NCBI GenBank assembly: GCA_025175895.1
Contig: CM046003.1
Coordinates: 28,355,245 to 28,419,244, forward strand
Source: Wurfbainia villosa
Lineage: Eukaryota; Streptophyta; Magnoliopsida; Zingiberales; Zingiberaceae
Direction of reading: 5' to 3'
DNA: 64,000 nt
Both the position numbers and the translations under genes were made by a program. The notes under the pieces are model-generated. The model was given only the letters and a program-made list of their open reading frames with translations. It did no database searches and was not told the origin of the DNA. Of this stretch, positions 9,898-21,069 are shown piece after piece (position 1 is the stretch's first letter; each line of letters starts with the position of its first letter).

Positions 9898-11316
9898 GAT
9901 GCCACCTACTAGGGTGTTGTCGGTCGTCGGCCCAGCGACGGTCGGTGTTAGCCCTTCGAGGGTGATGTCAACGTCGATCCGTCAGTGGATCGAGCGAGAG
10001 AGGCGTACCTTTGGAGCGTGGTCATCGAATGATAGGGAGAAAGGAAAGTGGGAAATATTATAGGGTAAATTGGTAACGAAATATATTCGTTGCAAATTGC
10101 GTCGTAAATTTGCAACAAAAGATAAAATTCGTCGCAAAATTGACAACGAATTTCAAATTCGTTGCAAAGTTTGTGATGAATTTAATATTCGTCGCAAATT
10201 TGGTGACGAATTTGAAATTCATCACAAATTCTGCAATGAAATCTTAAAGTTGTTGCAAATATTGTATTTCATACTTCACCGGCAATTGCTACATTTTTTA
10301 CCGAAATAATTTAAAAAATCCAACGAAATTTTATCTTCACAAAAAAAATTTCATCCCAGCAGGGGGTGTTGTCGGTCGTTGGCCCCGTGTCGGTCACATG
10401 GGCAATCACGCGTCGATCCACCGAGCTAGTGGTGGATCAAGCGAGAGAGGAGGAAGAGCGTACCTTTGGATCACGGACGCGGGATTATCGTGGGCTCAAT
10501 TTTTTACCAAAATAATTTTAAAAATTCGACGAAATTTTGTCATCGCGCCATTTTTTCGTCCCAACTTGGGGCAACACTGACCATCAACTCCGCGTCAGCT
10601 TGGGCAATGCGTTGTCGATCTCACAGCCTATGGTGGATCAAGTGAGAGAGGAGGGAGAGCGTACCTTTAGAGCGCGAATGCAAGATGATCGGGAGAAAGG
10701 ATGTAGGAAAAGGATTATATTAGAATTTGACAACGAAATTTATTCGTTGTAAATTTCGTCATAAATTTGCAACGAAAGATAAAATTCGTCGCAAAATTGA
10801 CGACGAATTTGAAATTCATCGCAAATTCTACGACGAAAGATGAAATTCGTCGCAATCTTTGCATTTCATACTTCGCCAGCAATTATTGTATTTTTTTACT
10901 GAAATAATTTAAATACTCCGACGAACTTGTTTCGTTGCAAAATTTATCGCAAAATTTGCAACGAATTCTAAATTCGTTGGAAATATGCGACGAAAATAGA
11001 ATTCGTCGCAAAAATTACAACGATTCAGAATTCGTTGCAATTTTATTAATGAATCTATATTTCATCGCAAAAATTTACAACGAATTTGATTGTTCGTCAC
11101 AAATTTCCAACGAAAAATTATATTCATTGCAAAATAGCAACGAAATTTAATTTATTGTAAATGTTGAAATTTTTGCGACAAAATTTTTTTTGTTGCAAAA
11201 ATCATTACTAATTTATGACGATTTAATAATTCGTCGTAAATTTCATTGTAGATTTGTAATAAATTTTTTTCGTTGTTAAAATTCGTCACTATTTTGATTT
11301 TTTTTTTTTTTTAGTG
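9898..11316. mobile_element. End of a second CACTA element made of tandem blocks
   Basis: The right end is the reverse complement of CACTAAAAAAA... at 11316, followed by TTA as a possible 3-bp duplication. Up to this end runs a dense field of subterminal words, AATTCGTCGCAAA and TTGCAACGAA, on both strands (10060-11290). A block with TTGTCGGTCGT, GTGGATCAAGCGAGAGAGG and GCGTACCTTTGGA occurs three times (starting near 9913, 10369 and 10560). No transposase is present and no left terminus was found; the hAT element may have truncated or interrupted it. Confidence 0.7.
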
Positions 11317-11319
11317 TTA

Positions 11320-11828
11320 TGCATGTTTAATTTTACAATTTTATTCTGCTAATTAAAGTTGGTTACATGTTGGGATTTTGCTTTTTTTTTATTATTCATG
11401 TCGACTATTAGCACTTGTTACTTGTGAGTTATTCATGAGCTTCTTTCTAATAATACATGATAAACGCATTTCTTAATAGTTTGTTTTTATTGTTTAAATG
11501 ATTATCTTATCTCGGGTACATGCTTTACTTTATTAGAGCTCATATAATTGGATGGGGAATTATTTTAAATCAAATTGAATAAAAAGTTAATTTAGCCGGC
11601 ATATTGACCTAGACAATATAGATATTTTAAATGATGCAAGTGGTGTAGGTGCAGAAATGGTTTGGATTGCTAAAGGAAAGGGTAAATAGTAATTCTTGCA
11701 AATTAACATTTTTCTTTCTCTTGTTATCCTCTTAGTAAGGACACATATGTTAGAAGAGAAAATAAATAATACAAAAGAAATAAATAGCATGCTACAGCAG
11801 ACATCAATATTTATTTGGTTTACAACCC
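11320..11828. other. Non-coding DNA between CACTA-2 and the Harbinger element
   Basis: AT-rich DNA with no gene recognised. A short open piece near 11603-11687 reads HIDLDNIDILNDASGVGAEM before a stop, of unknown origin. The last 60 bp, together with 18606 onwards, looks like the uninterrupted target of the Harbinger insertion and resembles LTR-type sequence (TTTGGTTTACAACCC then GGGTTGTTTGTCTAATGCC). Confidence 0.4.
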
Positions 11829-13092
11829 TTAGGATGCGTTTGGTTGGGGGACATCCGTGATTACTTTGGTTATCCATCTAATGGTATCAATGAAAACCTT
11901 GTTTGGTTTAGGTAATCGGCGATTCCCAAGTAATGTCTCATATCCGATACGTCAGCATACATCAGCAAAAAGAGTTATTCAACCCGGAATTGAAAAACCA
12001 AGGAAATCTTAGGTTTTTCTTGATTCCGTGGTTAAGATACTTTTCTTTCCAAAATTATCCTTCTACAGTTAAGTAAATTACACCTAATAATAAAACTCTG
12101 ACTCACTTGCTCCCCATCGCGCGAAAACGATCGAGGTGAAACCCTAGCAACGGCGATTGCGCGGCGATTCGAAGGCGTCGTCCACCTTCGTCCACCTCGT
12201 GTCGAAGACCTATCACCGAAGCGAGATAGGTCTTCGGACCCAATCGGTGATAACTTCTCCTCGTGCTTCGGTGGCTCAGCATTGACGAAGGTGGGATACC
12301 GCAGCACTGTCTCAATCTCTGCCTTCGGAGACATAAGCCAGATAGCCCAGGTTGTTCATCGCTCTGCCAGACATCACCAGCATCGCTCTAAACCAGCATC
12401 GCTCTGCCAGACAGCACAAGTATCGCTCTAAATCAGCATCGCCCTGATTTCATTTCCAGGGGTGAATCCTTGGAGGTCAACCTGCACTCCAGTTTTGTCT
12501 TCATCTGGATCATCAAAAAGAAAGGAAAAAAAAAACATGACTAATTTTCTCCAGAAACATTATTGGGTTTGCTAGTTTTGTTTTCTTCCATTCTGATTTG
12601 CTGGAGATCTCTTCAGTTCTAGCATTCTACATCTTCCATTTCTTCACCGGCGCTTTTGATATACTTGTTCTTCATTACCAAATAAATCTAATTATTCTGC
12701 CAAATCAGACGCATTCTTCTGTTCTTCCAACCACAACACACATTGGTCTCCTTTTGTGCAAATATTTGAGCTGCGGCTGCCTCTGATCATCTAGATGTCT
12801 GAATCCCTACTAATCTATACATCATCATTGTTCAAATGGTTATTTAATGTATTTCTTGGTATATGTTACTAGCAGAGTTATGGAGGAAATATAAGATTAC
12901 TTCATATCCTATTTTTATCTTCATCCAAAGTATATAAGTATAGAGGCTTTTTGATTTTTTTTTGATTTGCTTTATTTCATGATATGTGTTCCTTTCTATG
13001 GTTCCTTTCTATAGATTTTGTTGCTAGATTTACTTTTCATTACCTTATTTTCATGATAGGCTGATATCGATCAATTAGCACTAAGGCAAGAG

Positions 13093-14446
13093 ATGAAGAT
13101 CATTTCTCTACTTATTATACGCAAGAAGAGGATGCAAAGGAAGTTATTGATTCTTTTAATGCTGGCGGTTGTCTTAGCTAACAAGAGGAGTGCTAGGTTT
13201 AGGAGGAGTATATCATATACTAATCAAGCATTGTCTAGATATAATATTAGGTCTATAAACTTAAATGAGATGGTTTTTCATAGTGATCGACATTGTATTG
13301 ATAACTGTAGGATGGATAGAAGGTCTTTAGACAAACTTTGTTCTTTGCTAACGACCCATGGAAGGAAATAAAAATATGTTAATTAGTGAACTTGTAATAT
13401 CTTTTCTTCACATTATTACACATAATGTGAAGAATATAGTCCTAAAACGCCAAACAGCTAGATCCGGTGAGACAGTTAGTAGACAATTTCATTCAATTTT
13501 GAATTCTATTCTACGGTTACATAACATTTTGCTTAGGAAGCCTGAACCAATCTCAGAAAATTGCACGGATGAGAGGGGAAAATGGTTTAAGGTACAAGTA
13601 TATAATTTCTATATATTTATTTTTTAATCATTTTAATGTACACAATAAATTAATTTGATTTATGATACTTCTTTGATTGTAGGGTTGTTTGGGAGCACTA
13701 GATGGGACATATATTAATGTCAATGCCCTAGCAGTTGATAAACCTAGGTATCGAACAAGAAAAGGTGAAATTGGAACAAATATCTTAGGTGTGTGCACAT
13801 CGGACATGTAATTTAGCTATGTCTTACCGGGTTGGGAAGGATGCCGCAATGATGGTAGAGTCTTAAGGGATGTTATTAGTAGGAGGAATGGATTGAAGAT
13901 TCCTCGAGGTAATTAAGTTATAATTATCATAAAAAGGGTTGTTATTATATATATTAACACATGTTCACTTGTAATATAGATTGTTATTATTTGTGTGATG
14001 TTGGATACACAAATGGGGAAGGATTTTTGGCACCATATAGAGGTCAAAGGTACCACTTGACTGAATGGAGGCAAGCTTACCAACCAACGACAGCCAAAGA
14101 GTACTTCAATATGAAACACTCTCAAGCCAAAAATTGCATTGAGAGGTATTTTGGTATTTTAAAAGTAAGATGGGCTATATTGAGAGATAAGTCATTTTAT
14201 GATGTTAAGACTCAATGTAGGATTATTTCTGCTTGTTGTATCCTGCATAATTTCATTAGGTATGAAATGACAATTGATCCGATAGAGAGTGAGCTTGATG
14301 TCCTCGAGTCAAATGAAAGTGATGATAATGATGTCGATGATGGTGGTGATTTGATCAGACATTGTGAGACCAACCCTACTTGGATTGAATGGAGAGACAA
14401 GCTTGTGAATGATATGTTCATGAGCTGGCAATCATCGATTAATTAA
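13093..14446 (+). pseudogene. PIF/Harbinger transposase (HARBI1-like DDE nuclease), decayed
   Basis: Three exons are apparent: 13093-13591, 13683-13908 and 13980-14446, with GT/AG introns of 91 and 71 bp. The N-terminal part has LNEMVFHSDRHCIDNCRMDR and, after a frameshift near 13365, RQTARSGETVSRQFHSIL. The catalytic acids fit GALDGTYI (first Asp), NDGRVLRD (second Asp), DVGYTNGEGFLAPYRGQ and IERYFGILKVRWAIL (Glu). Exon 2 has a stop, in SDM*FSYVLPGWEG, where the family has Gln, i.e. a C-to-T change. The enzyme normally cuts at TTA targets together with its Myb-like partner. It is not functional as read. Confidence 0.9.
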
Positions 14447-14780
14447 ATATAATGTTCTTTCTTGAAATTTGAGTTTCCATGTATTTGAACTCTTTGCTTA
14501 TGTTGTATTTGGGTTTATTATCTATTTGAATAGTTTAAACAATTTGGTTGTATCTGAATTTCATTAAGTTTGAACAATTTAGTTGTATCTGAATTTGATT
14601 AAGTTTGAACAATCTGATTGTATCTGGGTTTGATTAAGTTTGAACAATTTGATTGTATCTTGAATTTATTATGTTTGAACAATTTGATTGTATCTGGGGT
14701 TGTATATTATTTTTTTAAACAATTTGATTATGTTTTATGCATGAATAATGTGTTCTTTGGATGGTTTAATTTCAGTTTCA

Positions 14781-16026
14781 ATGGAAGGACATAGGCAAAA
14801 GAGGATAAAAGGAGGCAACAACCAAGGATGCATCAAGTGAACAAGTAGAAAGTTCAATGCTACCGAAGTTCAAAAGAAAAACTTCGAGCACTAAACACTT
14901 GTGGACAAAACAAGAGGATGCTGTTTTAGTTGACTGCCTTGTTGAGTTAAGCAAAGATTTAGCTTAGAAGAGCGAGAATGGTTTTCGAACTGGGTACTTG
15001 ATGCATTTGGAGAAAGTCATGGTTGCAAAATTGCCATCCAACAATCTGAAGGCTACCCCTCATATTGAGTCACGGTACAAGCTATTGAAGAGGCAATTCC
15101 TTACTATCAATGAGATGTTGAATCATAGTAGTGGATTTGGATGGAATGATGTTGAGAAGTGTATCATTGCAACAAAGGATGTCTTCGATGATTGGGTAAA
15201 GGTAACTTTTTCAAAATGGCTCCAGTCCTTTTTTTTCACTGTTCCAGTAGTCTTAATACAAATCTAACTTCTAGAACAACAATGCGTAGGTTTTCCCAAA
15301 CCAAAGTATAGCTGCTATATTATTTTAGAAACTAGCAGAATTCATCAAAGATTGCCTGCTTGTTACTTCGATCATGAAAAATTGAAATTTTCTTATGTGC
15401 TGATAGCTTATGTGAATAATTATATTGTGAGTTTTTTTTACTAATGATATATTTTTAATTTAGAGTCATCCAGCTGCCATTGGTTTAAGGAACAAAGAGT
15501 TCCCCCACCTTGATGACTTGATGTCTGTGTGGGGGAAAGATCGTGCCACAGGAGCTAATGCAGAAACTCCAGCTGATGCAGTAGAAGAGATAAATTTATG
15601 TGATGAAGAGGTTGGCACCTTTGAGCTTGAAAATGATGAATATGTTGAAGGTCACAAAGATGAAGAATCTGATGATGACAACTAAGCAATAAAGCCATCT
15701 GAGACTCCAAGTTCATCAGTTTGTCCAACAAACAAGACGTCAACCAGAAAGAAAAAAGGAAAGTCTGATGATGCTCTAGGCGACTTGGTGGGAGAGATTC
15801 AAAAATATATTACTTCTGTTTCTAAATCTAATGAGGAGATCTCCAACTACTTCAAGGAACAAACAGAGAATAATCATAGAAAAAAGAAGATATATGAAGA
15901 GTTAATAGAACTTTTTGAATTCTCTGAGCAAAAATTATGGATGTTGGAGAGCATATTCTCAAGGATGAACACAAGCTTGACAACTTCTTTGCATTGCCAA
16001 AGATATTTAGGAAAAGTTATGTGTTG
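14781..16026 (+). pseudogene. PIF-associated Myb/SANT-like DNA-binding protein, decayed
   Basis: The MEGHRQKRIKGG start at 14781 is out of frame with the rest. The recognisable domain begins near 14890 with KHLWTKQEDAVLVDCLVEL, then NLKATPHIESRYKLLKRQF and GFGWNDVEKCI, and an intron (15202-15463). Exon 2 continues with HPAAIGLRNKEFPHLDDLM and VWGKDRATG. This is the Myb_DNA-bind_3-type domain that accompanies PIF/Harbinger transposases and brings them to the DNA ends. Stops occur in KDLA*KSENG (TGG to TAG would explain it) and DDN*AIKPS. The C terminus has a charged helix (YFKEQTENNHRKKKIYEELI). Confidence 0.85.
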
Positions 16027-16497
16027 AAGCTGCTCTCTGAGATCTCATTCCAAATGAATTAGCTATTTAAATTAGATTGTCATTTTGATATACATTGTTG
16101 GCACTTATATTTTGGATATACTTTTGGATAGTTGTGATATCATTTTGAACAAAACTTTTTGGATGAATGCCATTTTGGGTTCTACTGAATGTGCAAAATT
16201 GTTTGACTCACATTCATTATGTTACTATTGACTAGTTACTAAAGCTATGATTTTTGGAAAATGGTATCCTATGTGTCTAATGATGTGTGTTTAAGAAGTA
16301 TTGTGTGGTTCTTCTTCTCTAGATTTGTTTCCTTAGTTTGCATTCAAATGTTTTGATTACATCTTCTTGGTAGTGTAGCTTATTTATGTTTGTGCTGCAT
16401 TGCTTAAGCATATTGGTTGTTACATGCAACCAATATCAGGTTTTATGGTTCTTATGTCGATATATCTTTTTACTGTCGTCATCCTGTTATTCCAAAG

Positions 16498-16622
16498 GCA
16501 AATCACTAGAACAGATTGAGATGTTATTCCAGAGTGGTAGGGAGTGGCAAAGATCCTATCATTTTTTCCTTCATTCCTTCAACTATCAACTTGCTGCAGA
16601 ATATCCAACTAGAAGGATTTGA
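16498..16622 (+). pseudogene. Captured last exon resembling an MFS sugar porter
   Basis: After a CCAAAG acceptor the frame reads KSLEQIEMLFQSGREWQR and ends at TGA (16620-16622). With the split Gly codon before it, GKSLEQIE matches the conserved PETKGKSLEQIE end of plant sugar porters (MFS), where an intron at this Gly is plausible. No upstream transmembrane exons are present. Short match, so the family call is tentative. Confidence 0.4.
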
Positions 16623-16943
16623 TCGAAATGGGAATGTAGGAGTGCTTTACTCCCAATTTGGATTCATTCTCACAGTATGTGAATACTTTGGATCTCTCAT
16701 TATGTGCCTTGACATTCAAGTCTAGTAAGTCTAGTCATGTCATTTCTTTTTAAAGCTCATTGGCTCCACAAATACATCAACAAGCCTCAAGTTCCAACTT
16801 TTTTTTTTTTGATCTCCTATATGGATCTTATCCTACTGTTAAAATGGGATTTACATACACAATCCTAAATAGTTTGCCTTTCTCATGCTTTATGTCAGCT
16901 TCTAACCCCAATTCTTTTCGAGTCATGCAACAATTTCACTAAG

Positions 16944-17376
16944 ATATGATTAGAGGCACCCAAGAGGTAATCCGGATTCACATTGCTATTTTTCCTTATG
17001 GTATATGGTTTTGACATTATGATTTTTTCCTCCGCTACTATTAGGAAATTGTTGCAGATGAAGCATTGGTCAGGAAAGCTAGTACTTATCTTGTTGATAT
17101 AGTTCTTCCAAAGTTCATTGAAGACCTTTGCTCGCTTGATGTGTCACCAATGGATGGTCAAACATTAGCCGATGCACTCCATGCTCATGGAATTAATATT
17201 CGTTATCTTGGAAAAGTATGTTTAGTTATCTAAATATGTTGTTTATTGCAATCTGTGTACCAAATATATGTATTATGTTTGATCATCAGGTTGCTAATAT
17301 GGTTAAGCATTTGCCACATCTATGGGATATATGTTCCCTTGAGATTATTGTTAGGTCCGCAAAGCACTTTCTAAAG
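16944..17376 (+). pseudogene. Captured exons of a CLU/FRIENDLY-type (clustered mitochondria) gene
   Basis: Three consecutive exon-like blocks with GT/AG borders are seen: about 16944-16966 (MIRGTQE), 17045-17215 and 17290-17376. The second reads EIVADEALVRKASTYLVDIV, then PKFIEDLC and VSPMDGQTLADALHAHGINI, ending RYLGK; the third reads VANMVKHLPHLWDI and IVRSAKHFLK. This is the conserved central CLU domain of clustered-mitochondria proteins, which in Arabidopsis (FRIENDLY) control mitochondrial distribution. The frame is free of stops over about 90 codons, and introns are retained, so it was copied from DNA and not from mRNA. The rest of the gene (over 1,200 codons in family members) is absent. 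Confidence 0.85.
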
Positions 17377-18605
17377 GTATTTTTTACACTATGTTGCTAA
17401 TTTTCTTTCTTGGAGGAGGAAATGTATTCTTTATGAATATGTATTTATTATGAGCTAGGAGTATAATCTAAAATTTCTAGTGTAAGGTTGTGAGAAGTTA
17501 ATATCTCCTTTTTGTTTTGATTTCTTAACAAAACTTGAATGATAGCATATTTTTGAAATATCATATGGGAAGTGGAGAAACACCAGAACCTTGTTTCATT
17601 TTGTTCCTAGCTCTATGCTTCAAACCAGGAATATCGAAACTCAGAACTTGTGATGGTTTTGGTGGTAATTGTTGATCAATATTTGAGAAAATAATAGAAC
17701 GGTGGCTGTAGCCTAGGAGTTGTTATCTAGTAATTATTTTTGCCTCTAGAGAGATTTTTTATGTTTTGGTTAACGCGTTTGAGTTCCGATATAAATTACT
17801 ATGTTGTTTACCTGTTATTTATTTTAACTAATCTTTTCTTTCCCTTTTCTCCCATTTATTTTTTATGCATTGGTCTGCCTGTGTGAATCCATCTCTTAAT
17901 TTAGAGTCTAATATGTTAATTCTTAATTCTTTGTATTTTTTGCTGTATGTTTTCTTTATTAAGCCTCTAGTGGTGGACACTTAATAAGGCTCCATTTAAG
18001 CTATTTTTACTTGAACAATGAAGTAAGCCATCTTGCACATTTTTCATTTCCTCTTCGAAGATCTAGTAGTTTTGTTGCATGATCAATGCCTATAGTTCTA
18101 ACAATCACTACGACTGTTTCCTTGGCTTTCTAAGAACTCCTGAGATCGTTGAGACAGTCTACGTTAGCATCCGTCTGATTTAATAAATTCTTTTGAAGAC
18201 GAGAGAAAAAAAGTGGAAATACAAACATCGTAATAAATTAATAATTTAATTTAATTTTATTCGCACTCATCGGTCATTCACACTTTCTCGTTCAAATTCT
18301 CGCTTCGCCCGTCAACACTTGTTATAATTAATAATTTAATTTAATTTTAAAAAATAATTAAATATCAAATCAATTTAGTTGTAAAAAATATTATAATTGA
18401 CCTAGGGGTAATACTGTAAATGTCAAAGTAAGTAATACATTAAAACCTTCAAATAAATAAGGTGTTGTCTCATTATCTAGGATTAAACCAAATAGTATTA
18501 AACAAACAAGGTTATGTTTTATTCCCCATAACCTTGGTTATGTGATTACTTGGTAATCACATAACTAAGGTAATCACAGATGCCCCCCAACCAAATGCAC
18601 CCTTA

Positions 18606-19618
18606 GGGTTGTTTGTCTAATGCCTATACACGGAGTCACTTCCCTACTAGCTTTCTCCTTTTGAGTAAAGTGTCGAAGATGAAGAGACCTTTTACAACGT
18701 AATTAGATATAAAGAGATGACTTTAAAATAATTAAAAAAATATTACAGAAGTAATTCAAGTGTGTTTATATTGTCTTTAAGCTCCAAGGATTCTTTTAAA
18801 GTCTTCTTCTCAATCTGATAGTTAAGTTGACGTGAAACTGTTATGGCCACCCAGAAGTCTTTCGGGCACTTAGAAGACTACTGACGTTGCTTCCATGTCT
18901 ATCTACAAACAAGTCATCCTGGTTTCGCTTTTGCTGATGTGGTACTATTTCGAGCACTTAGACCAATGATCTTCTCGGATCTTGATTCGCCTATTTTGAT
19001 CTATGATATTCACGAGCTTTTGATCACTTGAAACTCTTCCAATCATCTACATCTACAAATTCCTTGGATTGCAAACTTGTTCAACACAGATAATGTTAGG
19101 TGCATAGGGATACCCAGATCACATCTTATTTCCTAGAATTCAAGTCACCCAAAACTTTGACTCTAGTCAACTATGATCGAGTCCGCTTAAGTTGAGTTCT
19201 TACCCTCATCCAAAGTACAATTCACTCAACTTGTCTCACAACTTACCTTATATAGTCTTTCTTTTAGCTTCTCTTCCCTCGGATGCACCGAGCCTTTCTG
19301 GCTCACTCCTCATGCATCCTTCTCACTTCTTTGGAGTACTCTTTCGTAAACTTGCATATTTTGCTAAGGTTTCATTGTCTTCCATACTTCTCACCCTTTT
19401 TAATCCCTCGGATGTCTTATATCATCCTTCTTCGTACTCTATTATCTCTTAAGTTATCAAATACCTATGTGTTTTCTAAGTCCCTGCACATTTAGATACA
19501 CATATTTTATATAAAATCAAGGTCTAACTTAAGCTTCGTTTATTACACATCAAAATTATCATGGCTTCACCACTTTGGATTCCAATGATCTTCCTTTTAA
19601 CCACTTAGAGTACTAACA
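18606..19618 (-). other. LTR-retroelement-like remnant, non-coding
   Basis: The text continues from the target of the Harbinger insertion: CTATACACGGAGTCACTTCC, CCTACTAGCTTTCTCC and GAAGAGACCTTTTACAAC resemble the start of LTRs in antisense, as seen in the LTRs at 22260 and 28920 (GGTTCACAACC then a primer-like GAGTC block). The later part (19190-19460) is C/T-rich with a spurious open frame. No ends or coding sequence were found. Confidence 0.35.
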
Positions 19619-19637
19619 TTAAGAAGGTCCATTGTAA

Positions 19638-19830
19638 GCCCCTAGGGTAAACCCAGATAGCTAGCGCAGTCTTGTTAAGGCTTGAAAGGGCAAAGGGTCG
19701 ATTCCTGGAGGTGACGATCAGACTACCGATGACTCTACATTTCTGCGCTAGCCATCTGGGATCTGATTTACCCCCCTCCACACGTAGGGACAGTGGTGGG
19801 GGGCCGCTAATATGGCGGTTCCACATTTTA
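19638..19830 (+). mobile_element. tRNA-derived SINE candidate
   Basis: About 190 bp between two near-identical 19-bp direct repeats, TTAAGAAGGTYCATTGTAA (19619-19637 and 19831-19849), the long target duplication expected of LINE-driven insertion. It starts AGCCCCTAGGG, has an A-box-like GATAGCTAGCGCAG near 19656 and a B-box-like GGGTCGATTCCTGG near 19696-19709, and ends with a T-rich tail, CACATTTTATT. These are RNA polymerase III promoter boxes of a tRNA-type SINE. The far 3' part is G/C-rich. Confidence 0.65.
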
Positions 19831-19849
19831 TTAAGAAGGTTCATTGTAA

Positions 19850-21069
19850 ATACATGAATTTTTGTGCTTATTTTAAATTTTTACACAAAAGTTCCTAGTG
19901 ACCTACATGTAACTAAGACCAAGACCATATTTAAAACTCCTAGGATCCTAAAGAAGAAATCCATATCGATACATTACCTATTTGAGCAAGGTAGAACCAA
20001 TATTGAGTATTTTTGGTCAAAATTATTTAATAGGTTATATACTATAATAAATGCAAACCAAGAGCATCATAGTTGGATGGCTAGGATGATATTTGTTCTT
20101 TCAAGTTGTCAAAATATCTAGATTATGATTAAAATTAAAAATTTAAAGAAAAACTACTTCTAGAATATCTTCTTGAAGACCTACTTAAAAACTTATATAT
20201 TATGGACAATGTCTAACCATGAATTTTCATTTAGTGGTTATTGGTAGTCTAGCATAGCTATGTTTTTTTTTTTCGTTGTCAATTTGAGACCCTTAAACTA
20301 CTTAAATTGGGAATATGTAAGCATCAATTTCTTCTTGAAGTTTTAAAAGTTCAGATTTAATAACAGCTTGCATTTGCATTCCATATATATTACTTTTGGG
20401 GGGAAAAAAACTCAATAGCGCGCCTTATAGCCTTCGGTAGTATTTCAAGCATAAATATCTTCCTAGAGAACTAGAGCTAGGCCATATATATTTGCTGTGT
20501 TAATTGTTATTTTTCAATGCATATAAGTTTCCCAAAGTACTTAAGAAGCTAAAATAGTCCATTGGGTGTGTAAATAAGAGAGGGAAGAGGACATAAAACG
20601 TGGTTAAAAAAAATTAGCAAATTTTAAGAAGACTATTGTGAAATTACGTTTCCAAAAAGAGGCATTGTTTGAGAATTTTAAAATTACTTATTCGACTCAA
20701 GAGAATAGTTTGAAAAAACTGTCAAAAATACACAGAAGTGAACAAGGGTTGGGTCAGTGCACCACAAGACAATAGAAACCCATGCATTTGGGACCTTGAT
20801 TGTTAGTGGGAATCCTCGGACGTGTCATTTCTTAGTTATCATTGAAGGGATTTAATTTAATCTTTTTTGGTTTCTTCCATTCAGAGTGGCCAAACGAATG
20901 CCGCATTGGAGCATGACTAACAACCATAACCTGTCGTGAGGGAAGGGGATCGGAATGACTTTTGTAGATAATCTTGTTCGTATCTGTTGGAATCGTTTAT
21001 CGGAAAGACTGCAACAAATAGACTGCAAAGCTATCATCTGTCTTGTTCTTCCTTCCCTGCAACTATACC
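19850..21069. other. Unassigned DNA; one open frame at 19864-20121
   Basis: The only notable frame (85 codons, basic, with TKTKTIFKTPRILKKKSISI and SKLFNRLYTIINANQEHHSW) matches nothing I recognise. The rest is AT-rich, followed by a more mixed segment (20860-21069). I see no promoter or RNA gene. It may be the oldest non-element DNA left in the window. Confidence 0.3.

Larger units (their letters stand above)
11832..18602 (+). mobile_element. PIF/Harbinger element with captured exons
   Basis: The ends are 33-bp imperfect terminal inverted repeats: GGATGCGTTTGGTTGGGGG... (11832-11864) and its counterpart at 18570-18602. The 3-bp duplication TTA (11829-11831 and 18603-18605) is the PIF/Harbinger signature. 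Inside are a DDE transposase pseudogene (13093-14446), a Myb/SANT-like pseudogene (14781-16026) and, downstream, exons resembling a sugar porter (16498-16622) and a CLU/FRIENDLY-type protein (16944-17376). 11865-13092 is a GC-rich then AT-rich leader with no firm coding region; 17377-18569 is AT-rich with nothing recognised. Confidence 0.92.

Noticed and set aside
10070..11290. Possible CRISPR-like or satellite array of short repeats
   Set aside because: The repeats are irregular, on both strands and end at a CACTA terminus, so they are transposon subterminal repeats.
12032..12334. Minus-strand frame of 100 codons in the Harbinger leader
   Set aside because: GC-rich, overlaps other frames, and no similarity is recognised; probably chance.
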